Source: a virus. Taken from it: a DNA stretch of 49,015 nucleotides. Shown here one piece after another: positions 23,922 to 32,160 of this stretch. The notes under the pieces were generated by a model. The model searched no databases. It saw nothing but the letters and a program-made list of their open reading frames with translations, and was not told the origin of the DNA. The stretch spans positions 1-49,015 of IMG/VR virus record IMGVR_UViG_3300028393_000098; one strand, written 5' to 3'. How positions within the stretch are numbered: the first letter of the stretch is position 1; each line of letters begins with the position of its first letter. The position numbers were made by a program, and so were the translations under genes.

Positions 23922-24150
23922 ACTTCACAGAGAAGGTTTAACACGATCAGTTAAAATCAAAAGTCATCCGTATGATTTGATTGAATTTACTATCCGTCAG
24001 AAACTTGTAAATGAAGTAGGGAAAGAAATTACCAATAGTGGTCATACATCTTTCTTTCAAACTAAAGAATTCATTGAGTTCTTTGGACCTATAATTAATG
24101 AAATGAAAGTGAGATTAGATAATGGCATTCCAAACAGTATTCAAGAATGA
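23905..24150 (+). CDS. Hypothetical protein
   Basis: 81 aa, mixed alpha/beta (LYELHREGLTRSVKIKSHP-like start), preceded by AAAGGTAGATC. It overlaps its neighbours on both sides. No family recognised. Confidence 0.55.
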   Translation: MDLEYELHREGLTRSVKIKSHPYDLIEFTIRQKLVNEVGKEITNSGHTSFFQTKEFIEFFGPIINEMKVRLDNGIPNSIQE

Positions 24151-24424
24151 AAAAGAATTCGAAGAGTTTAAAACATGGACACTAGGAGTTCTACACGATG
24201 ATAATGTCAAAGACTTGTGCGTTACTTTTACCAAAAAAGATGGTACTGAAAGATCAATGCAGTGTACCCTCGTTGAGCGAAGAATACCTTCAGACAAGAC
24301 CCCAAAAACCGAAAGCGAAACTACCACGTCTAATGGATCCGCAGTTCGTGTCTTTGACACAGAAAAATCTGAGTGGAGATCTTTCCGCTGGGACTCAGTA
24401 ATTAAATTGGAGTTTTCATTATGA
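24122..24424 (+). CDS. DUF2693-like small beta-barrel protein
   Basis: 100 aa. DLCVTFTKKDGTERSMQCTL (residues 31-50), the IP segment and VFDTEKSEWRSFRWDSV (76-92) form the signature of a widespread phage family (DUF2693/WYL-like barrel). Such proteins are thought to bind nucleic acid; their role is unproven. It overlaps the upstream gene by 29 bases and the next by 4 (ATGA). Confidence 0.75.
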   Translation: MAFQTVFKNEKEFEEFKTWTLGVLHDDNVKDLCVTFTKKDGTERSMQCTLVERRIPSDKTPKTESETTTSNGSAVRVFDTEKSEWRSFRWDSVIKLEFSL

Positions 24425-24609
24425 TTAAATTAATTCTTTGGTTGGCACTTATTATTACCATTATTATTATTGGACCACTTGCAACTATCTGGTCTTTAAA
24501 CACTCTATTTCCAGTTTTAGATATTGCATTTACTTTAGAATCATGGTGTGCTGCTTTAATTCTTGGTGGAGTAATTGGTGGTACAACTGGTCTTTCATTT
24601 AAACAATAA
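24421..24609 (+). CDS. Small two-helix membrane protein
   Basis: 62 aa with hydrophobic helices at about 3-30 and 42-58 (GPLATIWSLNTLFPVLDIAF between). The pattern is common in phage early regions and lacks any catalytic motif. Confidence 0.6.
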   Translation: MIKLILWLALIITIIIIGPLATIWSLNTLFPVLDIAFTLESWCAALILGGVIGGTTGLSFKQ

Positions 24610-24618
24610 GGATATATC

Positions 24619-25755
24619 ATGGCAGTGAATACAGCAAAACGTAGAGCAGCAACAGCAAAAGCTGAAGCAATAATGAAAGGTGATGAGCGAGTACTTTCAC
24701 AAGATTATTACATGCGAGATTTGTTGCATTCACTGAACTACTATAATTCTCATACTGATGACAAAGATAAAAAGAAGTGGTTCATTAGTCACTATGCTAA
24801 GATCGATAAAAAAGTAGCAGTTGAACTTCTTAAGGTTGACGAATACCACTTCCGAACTCCAGGTATCCTTGCTCGTTTGATCGATCTGGGTTCTGAACTT
24901 CAAGAAGCTGAACTAAATCATTATAATGTAGGTATTGAGAAACTTCTTTCTCAAATCAAAACACGTCAGAAGTCTCAAGATAAACAAGATAAAAAAGATG
25001 CAGCTGCAGCTAAAGAAGCATTGCCATCTAATGTAATATCAATTCAACAAAGAATGGAAGAGAAAGCCCATGACTTGGCTGGTGAAATTGAAGGTGCAAT
25101 TGATGACTTTGTTCTCAATGGATGCAAGTCTGACTTCTCAACAAAGAATTATCTACTGGCTAATCAAGTGGCTGGACCCATTGCTAAACGCATTGGAGAG
25201 TTATTTGTGGATACTGCCAAAGAAATTGAGGAAGCCATTGCTGGAGATGATGACCAACTAGTAGAAGGTTATTCGCATTTTACTAAACGAGAGTTAAAGA
25301 AGTTTTCGGAATTCGTGCAAACGATTATTGCCGATTGTCAGCAAATGGTGCAGACTGCCAAAGCAAATCGTGCACCTCGCAAACGTAAAGAAATTTCTCC
25401 GACTAAAATGGTATCAAAGATGAAGTTCTTGCGAGAATTTGCAGAATTAAATTTGAAATCTATCAATCCAACAGGTATAATTGGATCTAGCGAAGTTTGG
25501 TTTTATAATACTAAGTATCGTAGGTTTGGTGTTTACAAAGCAGAGAATGGAACAGTTTCTGTCAAGGGAACTACTATTGTTGGTTTTGATATTAAAGAAT
25601 CCAAAGCATTTACTCTACGTAAACCAGAGGAGTTCTTTAAAGATCTTGCTCTAGGAAAACGTGCTCTGAGTAATGCTATTAAAACTCTTAAAACTAAACC
25701 ATCTAACCCCAATGGTCGTATTAATGAGGAAACCATTATCCTCGGAGCGTTTTAA
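24619..25755 (+). CDS. Conserved phage protein of unknown function
   Basis: 378 aa with an AAGGATATATC ribosome site. The N-terminal half (to about 135) is charged and helical with a KQDKKDAAAAKEAL linker. Residues 140-260 are a helical domain (IGELFVDTAKEIEEAI). The C-terminal 110 residues look alpha/beta (SEVWFYNTKYRRFGVYKAEN). I recall similar large hypotheticals in marine T4-like phages but no function. Confidence 0.65.
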   Translation: MAVNTAKRRAATAKAEAIMKGDERVLSQDYYMRDLLHSLNYYNSHTDDKDKKKWFISHYAKIDKKVAVELLKVDEYHFRTPGILARLIDLGSELQEAELNHYNVGIEKLLSQIKTRQKSQDKQDKKDAAAAKEALPSNVISIQQRMEEKAHDLAGEIEGAIDDFVLNGCKSDFSTKNYLLANQVAGPIAKRIGELFVDTAKEIEEAIAGDDDQLVEGYSHFTKRELKKFSEFVQTIIADCQQMVQTAKANRAPRKRKEISPTKMVSKMKFLREFAELNLKSINPTGIIGSSEVWFYNTKYRRFGVYKAENGTVSVKGTTIVGFDIKESKAFTLRKPEEFFKDLALGKRALSNAIKTLKTKPSNPNGRINEETIILGAF

Positions 25756-26405
25756 TGGAATTTAATTATATAGAAGATGGCATCGATGCTGTTGTTATTG
25801 ATAACTTCTATACTGAAGAACAACTCAAAGAAATTATGCTTGAATTAAAATGGTTGACAAAACCATCTATAATGTTAAATCAGGATAGTCTAGTTTCAGC
25901 AGAAAACAAAGGTAATATTATTACTTCAAAAAGTGGAATCTTTTTAGAGTCAGTATTTAAAAACTGGGAACACTCTTCTTTAATATGTCATGGTCTTACG
26001 CAAACGAATTCAAAACAGTTTAAAGATAAACTTTTAGAATTCAATACAATGTTCAATGCATTATTTAATTGTAATGTTAGATCACATTTAGTTTCTTATT
26101 ATGAGAATTCTGATTATTATAAACCACATATTGATGGGTTTTTCTTTACTATATTAAATTATTTCTATACGGAACCAAAACAATTTGAAGGTGGAGATTT
26201 GATTGTATACTCCTGTAACTCAACGAAACAAGCAACTATAGAACCAAAACATAATAGAACTGTAGTATTATTATCATCTACAGTACATGAAGCAAAACAA
26301 ATAACAACAAAATTTGAAAACAAATTTACTGGAAATGGTAGATATTGTAATGCTATATTTTTAACAACAACTAGACCTAAAGATACTAAAAATGATTCTA
26401 ATTGA
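25755..26405 (+). CDS. 2-oxoglutarate/Fe(II) oxygenase, prolyl-4-hydroxylase type
   Basis: 216 aa. YYKPHIDGFFFTILNYFYT has the HxD metal pair, FEGGDLIVYS the conserved GGDL strand, STVHEAKQI the distal His and GNGRYCNAIFLTT the 2OG-binding Arg. All key residues are present, so it is probably active. Starts in a TAATG overlap. Substrate unknown. Confidence 0.8.
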   Translation: MEFNYIEDGIDAVVIDNFYTEEQLKEIMLELKWLTKPSIMLNQDSLVSAENKGNIITSKSGIFLESVFKNWEHSSLICHGLTQTNSKQFKDKLLEFNTMFNALFNCNVRSHLVSYYENSDYYKPHIDGFFFTILNYFYTEPKQFEGGDLIVYSCNSTKQATIEPKHNRTVVLLSSTVHEAKQITTKFENKFTGNGRYCNAIFLTTTRPKDTKNDSN

Positions 26406-27285
26406 TTATTCGCAGGTTGCTCTTGCAGCCATTTTGACATTTCAACGTGAGTTGAAGGGTACTGAGTCTGAGGTTAAAAATCTTATTCGTCATGTAACAT
26501 TATCTACAATCAAATCATATAAGAAGAAATACGGTAAAGAGTATGGTGACGTAGTTATCTGTTGCGATGGTCGTAAATACTGGCGCAAAGAATTCTTTGA
26601 ATATTATAAAGGAATGCGCAAGAGCAATCGTGAGAAGTCATCTTTAGACTGGGGATTAATCTTTGATACATTATCAGAGATGCGCACCGATCTTGCCACA
26701 TATTTTCCATATAAAGTTCTTCATATTGATCGTGCTGAAGCTGACGATATTATTGCAGTTATGACTAAGTATGCTCAAGATAATCTATTAGTTCAACAGG
26801 GATTGGTTGAAGAACCACAGAAGATTCTTATTCTATCTTCTGATAAAGATTTTAAACAACTACAACTGTACCCAACAGTTAAGCAATGGTCTCCAATGCA
26901 GAAAAAGTATATTACTGCATCTAAGAAAGAGATTAATGAATATATCATTGAGCATATTGTTAAGGGTGATGCAGGAGATGGCGTACCAAACATTCTAAGT
27001 AAAGATGATGTGTTTATGGTTGGTGACCGCCAAAAACCTATGAGTGCAAAACGTCTTGCTGAATTTATTGAAAAAGGTATTGATGCTTGTAAAAATGATG
27101 AAGAAAAACGTAACTGGCAAAGAAACGCAACTCTCGTGAATTTTGAATTTATCCCAACAGATGTTTCAGAATCTATTATTAATTCATACCTAAATAGTAA
27201 ACCGATCGGAGATAAGATGGCTATTATGAACTATCTTATTGAACACAAATGTCGTTTATTGTTAGATGAACTAGAGGATTTTTGA
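26392..27285 (+). CDS. rnh: RNase H / 5'-3' exonuclease, T4 Rnh-like (FEN family)
   Basis: 297 aa, similar length to T4 RNase H, which removes RNA primers from Okazaki fragments. Acidic metal-binding residues appear in order: MILIDYSQ (D5), VVICCDGRKYWRKEFFEYYKGMR, DRAEADDIIAVM, ILSSDKDFKQL and KGDAGDGVPN. These match the FEN/PIN active site and the helix-hairpin region. It pairs functionally with the primase at 15055. Confidence 0.9.
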   Translation: MILIDYSQVALAAILTFQRELKGTESEVKNLIRHVTLSTIKSYKKKYGKEYGDVVICCDGRKYWRKEFFEYYKGMRKSNREKSSLDWGLIFDTLSEMRTDLATYFPYKVLHIDRAEADDIIAVMTKYAQDNLLVQQGLVEEPQKILILSSDKDFKQLQLYPTVKQWSPMQKKYITASKKEINEYIIEHIVKGDAGDGVPNILSKDDVFMVGDRQKPMSAKRLAEFIEKGIDACKNDEEKRNWQRNATLVNFEFIPTDVSESIINSYLNSKPIGDKMAIMNYLIEHKCRLLLDELEDF

Positions 27286-27716
27286 TGAGAAAATACGTAA
27301 CAGAGATGCTTGCCGAAATTCAAGCAGACCCTAAGAAGATTGATGGTTATAAAACTGATGCTGTTCTTAAATTAATTTTTGAATATGCATTTGACCCAGC
27401 GAAGAAAATGTTGCTTCCAGAAGGAACACCACCATTTAAACCTGCAGCTGAGCCATTGGGCATGACACCAACAAACCTATTTGGAGAAATGCGTAGATTA
27501 TATGTTTTCTGCCGAGCAGATCTTACAAAACTAAAGCGTGAGGGTTTATTCATCTCCATGCTTGAGGGTTGTCATCCTACTGAAGCAGAAGTCTTGATTG
27601 CAGTCAAAGACCAGACACTACATAAAAAATATCCAAAGATTACACGAAAATTGGTAACTGATGCTGGGTTCATACCTCCATTAGAAAAGAAAGCCAAAGA
27701 AAGTGCGACATCTTGA
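27285..27716 (+). CDS. DUF6433-like conserved T4-like phage protein
   Basis: 143 aa starting in TGATG. KIDGYKTDAVLKLIFEYAFD, MLLPEGTPPFKPAAEPLGM, RRLYVFCRADLTKLKRE and MLEGCHPTEAEVLIAVKDQ match, from memory, a family labelled DUF6433 that is widespread in T4-like phages and lies beside RNase H. Helical; function unknown. Confidence 0.75.
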   Translation: MRKYVTEMLAEIQADPKKIDGYKTDAVLKLIFEYAFDPAKKMLLPEGTPPFKPAAEPLGMTPTNLFGEMRRLYVFCRADLTKLKREGLFISMLEGCHPTEAEVLIAVKDQTLHKKYPKITRKLVTDAGFIPPLEKKAKESATS

Positions 27717-27927
27717 AGACGAAGACAGAGATTTTGTTTTATTCCTTTTAAGTCTAGAGGTTGATGAGTTTGCAATGATTTTAAACTCAATGACCGAAAC
27801 CGATGCAATGGTTATATTGAATAATATCCAACTTGCAAGAGACGAATTATTTGACGATATGATGGAGAAAGAAGGAATGGAAGCTGCCAACGAAGTTATT
27901 GCAAAAATTAAATCAAAAATGACTTGA
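27703..27927 (+). CDS. Small acidic helical protein
   Basis: 74 aa, Asp/Glu/Met rich (DEDRDFVLFLLSLEVDEFAM), overlapping the upstream gene by 14 bases. The promoter for the next operon overlaps its last codons. No family recognised. Confidence 0.6.
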   Translation: MRHLEDEDRDFVLFLLSLEVDEFAMILNSMTETDAMVILNNIQLARDELFDDMMEKEGMEAANEVIAKIKSKMT

Positions 27928-27952
27928 CTTTAATCAAACTCTATAGTATAAT
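27924..27952 (+). promoter_or_regulatory. Strong sigma70-like promoter
   Basis: TTGACT at 27924-27929 and TATAAT at 27947-27952, 17-base spacer, the best consensus match in the window. A short leader with GGAGG leads to the ATG at 27973. Confidence 0.85.
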
Positions 27953-27972
27953 AGTACTATGGAGGATTTATT

Positions 27973-28317
27973 ATGAAACCTGTGATATTGTTATGTTTTG
28001 TTGCAACTAATGCAATGGCTTTAGACTTTGATACTGAGTGGTCAAAGTTTAACAATGACTTTGTAAAACTCAAATCAAAACCTATTGTGATGGCGAGCAA
28101 TTCGCCAATTTCAGTCACACCAATTCCCGTAGTTCCAGTTGAAGAAAGATCAAGTGTTCTTTTAGATAAGAACACTGAATCTAATGTATTGCAACAAGTT
28201 GATCCTAAGTCACTAAACAGACTTGGGTTCACATTGTCAGATCCTAATATGCGGGATCGTGTAATTCAAGCATATAGTAAACCGAATGCAGTAGTGTATT
28301 CATTAACATTGGAATAA
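27973..28317 (+). CDS. Secreted periplasmic protein
   Basis: 114 aa. MKPVILLCFVATNAMA is a signal peptide with an AMA cleavage site near residue 16. The mature protein is Ser/Pro/Val rich in the middle, then helical. Strong GGAGG site. First gene of an operon of four envelope proteins. No family recognised. Confidence 0.65.
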   Translation: MKPVILLCFVATNAMALDFDTEWSKFNNDFVKLKSKPIVMASNSPISVTPIPVVPVEERSSVLLDKNTESNVLQQVDPKSLNRLGFTLSDPNMRDRVIQAYSKPNAVVYSLTLE

Positions 28318-28323
28318 TATATT

Positions 28324-28863
28324 ATGAAAAAATTGATTATAGTAGCAGCAGTTCTTGCGTTATCTGCGTGTAGTTCAACAAAACTAACATCAGATACACC
28401 ATCATCAGACGCAGTTAAATTCACACAAGACTTTGGTAAGGTTGAAGTAACATTCAACGACAAGGGTGAGTGGGAATCTCTTAAATCTTCTGCAACATCT
28501 TCAGTACCTATTAATGCCGATGCTGGTCTTGAACAAGGTATGAACGTAGCACTGATGCGAGCAAAACGAAATATCGTTGAGTTCATCAATCAAGATCTAA
28601 AGTCAAAGACAACCACAGATACAATCACCAAAGCACTTGAGAAGAATGTAGCTGAGGATGATCTTAAATCTAAACAACAAGCAGCAAATATCGCCAGCGA
28701 AATTACCGAAAAGATCGCAGTTGAATCTAATGGTATCTTGAAAGGTATTTACATTGTTGAACGTAAAGTATCATCTGACGCTAAAACTGTTGTTGTAACA
28801 GTTCAAGTTGATAAACGATCTATGAATGCAGCACGTCAATTGCGTGTAGCGATGGGAAACTAA
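28324..28863 (+). CDS. Lipoprotein, LPP20-like
   Basis: 179 aa. MKKLIIVAAVLALSAC is a lipoprotein signal (lipobox LSAC, Cys16; mature start CSSTK). The mature region is about 160 residues: a beta start (VEVTFNDKGEWESLKSSA), then GLEQGMNVALMRAKRNIVEF, a helical pair and IVERKVSSDAKTVVVTVQVD. The AL/A-R repeat and the terminal beta strand resemble LPP20/FlgT-like outer-membrane lipoproteins. Probably outer-membrane and host-derived; role in infection unknown. Confidence 0.75.
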   Translation: MKKLIIVAAVLALSACSSTKLTSDTPSSDAVKFTQDFGKVEVTFNDKGEWESLKSSATSSVPINADAGLEQGMNVALMRAKRNIVEFINQDLKSKTTTDTITKALEKNVAEDDLKSKQQAANIASEITEKIAVESNGILKGIYIVERKVSSDAKTVVVTVQVDKRSMNAARQLRVAMGN

Positions 28864-28864
28864 T

Positions 28865-28993
28865 ATGAAAGCATTTATTATAGGAACAATCTTTGGTTTA
28901 GTTTTAGCAACTGTTGGTTTCAGTGGCATTGCTAGAATTCTAGACCATGGAGTAGCCACAGTTAAATCCCAATCAGAACAATTAGCAAAGTGA
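28865..28993 (+). CDS. Small membrane protein
   Basis: 42 aa with one hydrophobic helix (FIIGTIFGLVLATVGFSGIA, residues 4-23) and a short polar tail. Resembles tiny conserved T4-like phage membrane proteins. It overlaps the next start (GTGA). Confidence 0.65.
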   Translation: MKAFIIGTIFGLVLATVGFSGIARILDHGVATVKSQSEQLAK

Positions 28994-30003
28994 AACATAC
29001 ATTACTAGCATTATCTTTAATAGCGAGTCTATGTAGTGCAGAGGAAGTTATTACCACAGGATACGGTAATACATTCGACTCTGCTCTACGTAACGCTAAA
29101 GTTGCTGCAGTTGAAAAAGTAACAGGTACTTGGATTAATAGTGAACATAAAGTTCGCAATGGAAATCTAACTGAAGATATTGTTCAGTATAATGGCGGTG
29201 TAATTAAAACATATGAGGTTCTCTCATATAATAATAACGAAGTAAAGATCAAAGCTGATATTGATGTAATAAAAGATAATAGAGTTGGAACAAACTCTAC
29301 TACTATACCTGCAGTAATGCGTGGTAAATTAGTTGAACAACAACAAAATCTTGAACAGATTTACAACGCAGTAAAATCATTAGACAATAAAAACAAAGCA
29401 TTAAGATTAGATGTAAAGAATATTGAGTACGTGAATAAAGGTTCTAGTACTCAAGTATTCATTTCAGGAAATCTAGTTTGGATTCCAAAATGGCAAAGTG
29501 ATGTTCGTTCTCTGGCAGAAACTATAGATAGAAAAGATCTAAAAGATTTAGGACTCATTCAAAAAATTGCAGGTGGAGTAATTACATATGCAGATCCTAC
29601 TAGATTAACTGCTGGATTCTCTGCAATTCTTAGTAAACTTGCAGATGAGCAAACAAATAAAACAGATAATAATACTATTTGTTTTTCAGAGCATCGACCA
29701 TATATAATAGATTCCTGCTATATAATGGGTGTTGACTTTAAATCATTTGGTAATTCTATAGAAATAAAGTCAATAGGTATTAGTAGTGATGGTAAAGTAT
29801 ATACATACCCAATGCGTATACGAAGCACTGGGTTCTATGAAAAATTTAATCAGGATGAACCAAGAATAAGTTATCTTGGTGGAAGATATAAAAATAGTAC
29901 AATGGCAGTTTATACAAATCAAGAAATGAGTATAAATTATTCATTTATGGTACCAACAAATAAACTGGCAGAAATCGAAAAATTTGATTTTGTTATTAAT
30001 TAG
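28990..30003 (+). CDS. Exported protein with FlgT/LPP20-like N-terminal domain
   Basis: 337 aa, GTG start overlapping the upstream stop. MKHTLLALSLIASLCSA is a signal peptide (cleavage after residue 17; CSAEE). Residues about 20-95 (TTGYGNTFDSALRNAKVAAV, QYNGGVIKTYEVLSYNNNEV) resemble the FlgT N-terminal / LPP20 fold, like the lipoprotein two genes upstream. The middle is helical and the C-terminal 100 residues are beta-rich with two Cys (ICFSEH, SCYIMG) that could form a disulfide. Presumably periplasmic; may act with the lipoprotein. Confidence 0.65.
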   Translation: MKHTLLALSLIASLCSAEEVITTGYGNTFDSALRNAKVAAVEKVTGTWINSEHKVRNGNLTEDIVQYNGGVIKTYEVLSYNNNEVKIKADIDVIKDNRVGTNSTTIPAVMRGKLVEQQQNLEQIYNAVKSLDNKNKALRLDVKNIEYVNKGSSTQVFISGNLVWIPKWQSDVRSLAETIDRKDLKDLGLIQKIAGGVITYADPTRLTAGFSAILSKLADEQTNKTDNNTICFSEHRPYIIDSCYIMGVDFKSFGNSIEIKSIGISSDGKVYTYPMRIRSTGFYEKFNQDEPRISYLGGRYKNSTMAVYTNQEMSINYSFMVPTNKLAEIEKFDFVIN

Positions 30004-30011
30004 GAAATATA

Positions 30012-30767
30012 ATGTTTTGGTTTAAACCATCTGAAATTATAGTAGATTGTTTTACAAATGATCAACTTGTATATAATAATTTTAAAATTAAGAGAGCAAA
30101 AGAATTTATACCTTCATGGTGGAAATCTTTACCTTCCAATGCACAAGTAAAACAAAATTCTGATCTAGATTCTAAACTAACCATAAGACAACAAAACTTA
30201 AAACATTGCAATGGGTTTCGAGATCTATTTGCAGAGGGATTCATCATTCCAAATTGGGTAGATTGTCAAATAGAAATGCTTGACGAGAACAAGTATTATA
30301 TTTCAGGATATAACTCTCAAACTGTAAATATTAATGTTGGGTATCATGGAAGAGAACAAACAGGATACGAACTATACCCTGACTGTGCGCAATTAAAAAT
30401 TGGTTCTCCATGGTTCTTCCATGAGAAAACTGGAGTCAAGTTTAGTTGGAATGCTTGTATGTGGAACAATACCTCATACTTAAATGATATGCATTTGTTA
30501 CCTGGAGTTGTTGATTATAAAACTCAAAGAACAACAAATATTAATGTATTTATTAAAAAAGATAGTATTGTTAAATTAAATGCAGGCGATCCACTAATAC
30601 ATTTAATCCCACTTTCTGACAAAAAGGTAACTATTAGAAATCATATTCTGTCAAAACAAGAATTCGCTAAAATGTTTGAAGTTGAGTATAATGCAGTTAA
30701 TTATAACAATGTTAAACAAGTTAAAGCTACACCAGAAACAAAATGTCCATTTGGATTTGGAAAATGA
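30012..30767 (+). CDS. Beta-rich hypothetical protein (cupin-like?)
   Basis: 251 aa. Trp/Pro-rich N-terminus (FIPSWWKSLP), then AEGFIIPNWVDCQI, a GSPWFFHEKTG segment and AGDPLIHLIPLSDKKV. The strand order suggests a double-stranded beta-helix, and marine phages carry similar unknown proteins, but no HxD iron motif is apparent, so I do not call it an oxygenase. The C-terminal CPFGFGK overlaps the dCMP deaminase start by 4 bases. Confidence 0.6.
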   Translation: MFWFKPSEIIVDCFTNDQLVYNNFKIKRAKEFIPSWWKSLPSNAQVKQNSDLDSKLTIRQQNLKHCNGFRDLFAEGFIIPNWVDCQIEMLDENKYYISGYNSQTVNINVGYHGREQTGYELYPDCAQLKIGSPWFFHEKTGVKFSWNACMWNNTSYLNDMHLLPGVVDYKTQRTTNINVFIKKDSIVKLNAGDPLIHLIPLSDKKVTIRNHILSKQEFAKMFEVEYNAVNYNNVKQVKATPETKCPFGFGK

Positions 30768-31198
30768 AACAAAAATGGATTGAAGCATTCATGGACACTG
30801 CTGAGAGATTTTCTCAACTATCCAGCGCAAAACGATTAAAAGTAGGTGCGGTTGTTGTAAAAGATAATCGTATTATATCAATTGGCTATAATGGCATGCC
30901 ATCAGGATGGACAAATGACTGTGAAGATATTATACAGCATTCTGATGATACAATAACAACTAAAACTAAAGATGAGGTAATTCATGCTGAGGCAAATGCG
31001 ATCTCTAAGTTGGCAAGATCTAATGACTCTGGTTTTGGTTCTGTTATGTTTATTACTCACGCTCCTTGTGTGGATTGTGCCAAGTTAATTTATGGCGCAG
31101 GTATAAATAATGTGTATTATCGAAATTCATATCGAGATACACGTGGATTAGATTTTTTAACTAAATGCAATATTGGAGTGAATAATGTTTCAAACTAA
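30764..31198 (+). CDS. cd: dCMP deaminase
   Basis: 144 aa zinc enzyme converting dCMP to dUMP, the precursor of dTMP or of hydroxymethyl-dUMP. HAEANAI (with catalytic Glu) and APCVDCAK (PCxxC) form the zinc site, and GYNGMPSG is the substrate loop. I chose the ATG at 30764, which shares bases with the upstream stop; the ATG at 30743 would overlap by 25. Relevant to the possible thymidine modification, since it feeds dUMP. Confidence 0.9.
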   Translation: MKQKWIEAFMDTAERFSQLSSAKRLKVGAVVVKDNRIISIGYNGMPSGWTNDCEDIIQHSDDTITTKTKDEVIHAEANAISKLARSNDSGFGSVMFITHAPCVDCAKLIYGAGINNVYYRNSYRDTRGLDFLTKCNIGVNNVSN

Positions 31199-31415
31199 AT
31201 TTTATGAAAAAGCAATGCGTAGTTTAGGTAAGGTTGTTACTTGGCGCATTTTAGTAACAATTACTAACTTTGTTGGTGGATATCTTGCATCAGGTTCTTG
31301 GATGGTTGGCTTGGGTGTTGTTTCTTTCGCTCTAGTAGTTAACTCAATTCTGTATTTTTTCCATGAGCGTGCTTGGAATCGTATCGACGCTGGTAAAGAA
31401 ATACTAGTTGAGTAA
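31185..31415 (+). CDS. DUF2061 family membrane protein
   Basis: 76 aa. RSLGKVVTWRILVTITNFVGG is the family signature, followed by a second hydrophobic segment (VSFALVVNSILYFFHERAWN). Widespread small inner-membrane protein of unknown function. Overlaps the deaminase by 14 bases. Confidence 0.8.
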   Translation: MFQTKFYEKAMRSLGKVVTWRILVTITNFVGGYLASGSWMVGLGVVSFALVVNSILYFFHERAWNRIDAGKEILVE

Positions 31416-31457
31416 TTGTGTTGCGTAAGATATTTCCAATTTTACTAAAAACAAAAC

Positions 31458-31486
31458 TTGACTTTAATCAAAATATACCGTATAAT
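31458..31486 (+). promoter_or_regulatory. Sigma70-like promoter without an evident gene
   Basis: TTGACT at 31458-31463 and TATAAT at 31481-31486, 17-base spacer. Only about 60 bases separate it from an imperfect hairpin (31524-31549) and a second promoter, with no ORF between, so a short RNA is possible. Confidence 0.7.
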
Positions 31487-31523
31487 AGGTGTTCTGAGTT
31501 GATAAAAAACTCCTAAATAAACG

Positions 31524-31549
31524 ATAACCCTACTACTTGTAAGGTTATT
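31524..31549 (+). terminator. Imperfect hairpin, probable weak terminator
   Basis: ATAACCCTAC pairs with GTAAGGTTAT with one mismatch (C opposite A). It is a decayed relative of the AACCCTAC hairpin at 22496 and, like it, lies just before a TTTACT promoter. Confidence 0.4.
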
Positions 31550-31559
31550 AAAATATCGC

Positions 31560-31588
31560 TTTACTTTAAACCAAAGGTGTAGTATAAT
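31560..31588 (+). promoter_or_regulatory. Sigma70-like promoter, leaderless type
   Basis: TTTACT at 31560-31565 and TATAAT at 31583-31588, 17-base spacer, in the ATATCGCTTTACTTTAA context. The ATG at 31596 comes 7 bases after the -10 box. Confidence 0.75.
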
Positions 31589-31595
31589 TTCTACT

Positions 31596-31721
31596 ATGAA
31601 AACATTAAATATATCCAGATTGCATAAGCAGTTACCACTGAATAGTGGATGGACAGGCTCACGCTCAGTATTTAATGGTACACCAGCGATTGAGTATGAT
31701 CTCGGGGGTTTTGGAAAGTAA
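31596..31721 (+). CDS. Small ORF between leaderless promoter and terminator
   Basis: 41 aa (LNISRLHKQLPLNSGWTGS near the start). It fills the space between a good promoter and a strong terminator, so it is probably real and monocistronic. No ribosome site, consistent with leaderless translation. No family recognised. The alternative is that this is an untranslated small RNA. Confidence 0.5.
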   Translation: MKTLNISRLHKQLPLNSGWTGSRSVFNGTPAIEYDLGGFGK

Positions 31722-31744
31722 AGTAAACAAAAAGTTTATTTCCC

Positions 31745-31778
31745 AAAACCCTCTAGATGAAAATCTAGAGGGTTTTTT
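31745..31778 (+). terminator. Strong intrinsic terminator with GAAA tetraloop
   Basis: A 14-bp stem (AAAACCCTCTAGAT with ATCTAGAGGGTTTT) capped by GAAA, ending in a T run; separates the small gene from the tRNA cluster. Confidence 0.85.
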
Positions 31779-31828
31779 GTTTTAGGGCATCGTCCCAATC
31801 GTTCTTTAAAAATTTGCGTACCAAATGT

Positions 31829-31902
31829 TGGGGATTAGTGTAGTGGTAGCACAACAGATTTTGATTCTGTCGGTATAAGTTCGATTCTTATATCCCCTGC
31901 CA
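31829..31902 (+). tRNA. tRNA-Gln (TTG)
   Basis: Cloverleaf with anticodon loop TTTTGAT and encoded CCA. The first acceptor pair is T-T, and the terminal pair is likewise weak in other tRNA-Gln. First of the cluster. Confidence 0.85.
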
Positions 31903-31906
31903 AAAT

Positions 31907-31981
31907 GCGAGCATGGCGCAGTGGTAGCGCAGCGGACTTTTAATCCGTTGGTCGTGAGTTCGAATCTCACTGCTCGTACCA
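31907..31981 (+). tRNA. tRNA-Lys (TTT)
   Basis: GCGAGCA acceptor, loop CTTTTAA, canonical T loop TTCGAAT, encoded CCA. Confidence 0.9.
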
Positions 31982-31994
31982 AGTTTTCTTTGGT

Positions 31995-32068
31995 GTGGCT
32001 ATGTTGTAATGGTAGCAACACAGATTGTGATTCTGTTAGTGTGAGTTCGATCCTCACTAGCCACCCCA
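31995..32068 (+). tRNA. tRNA-His (GTG)
   Basis: GTGGCTA acceptor, loop TTGTGAT, discriminator C73 as expected for His, encoded CCA. The base at -1 is T, not the G needed by HisRS, so G-1 must be added after transcription or the start shifts. Confidence 0.85.
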
Positions 32069-32080
32069 AAGAAAATTTAT

Positions 32081-32155
32081 ACCCAATTAGCTCAGTGGTA
32101 GAGCAATCGCTTGATAAGCGATAGGTGAGTGGATCGTTACCACTATTGGGTACCA
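32081..32155 (+). tRNA. tRNA-Ile (GAT), odd T loop
   Basis: ACCCAAT acceptor, loop TTGATAA, encoded CCA. The T arm has a perfect 5-bp stem but loop ATCGTTA instead of TTCGANN, losing T54 and A58. Confidence 0.8.
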
Positions 32156-32160
32156 GTTTT

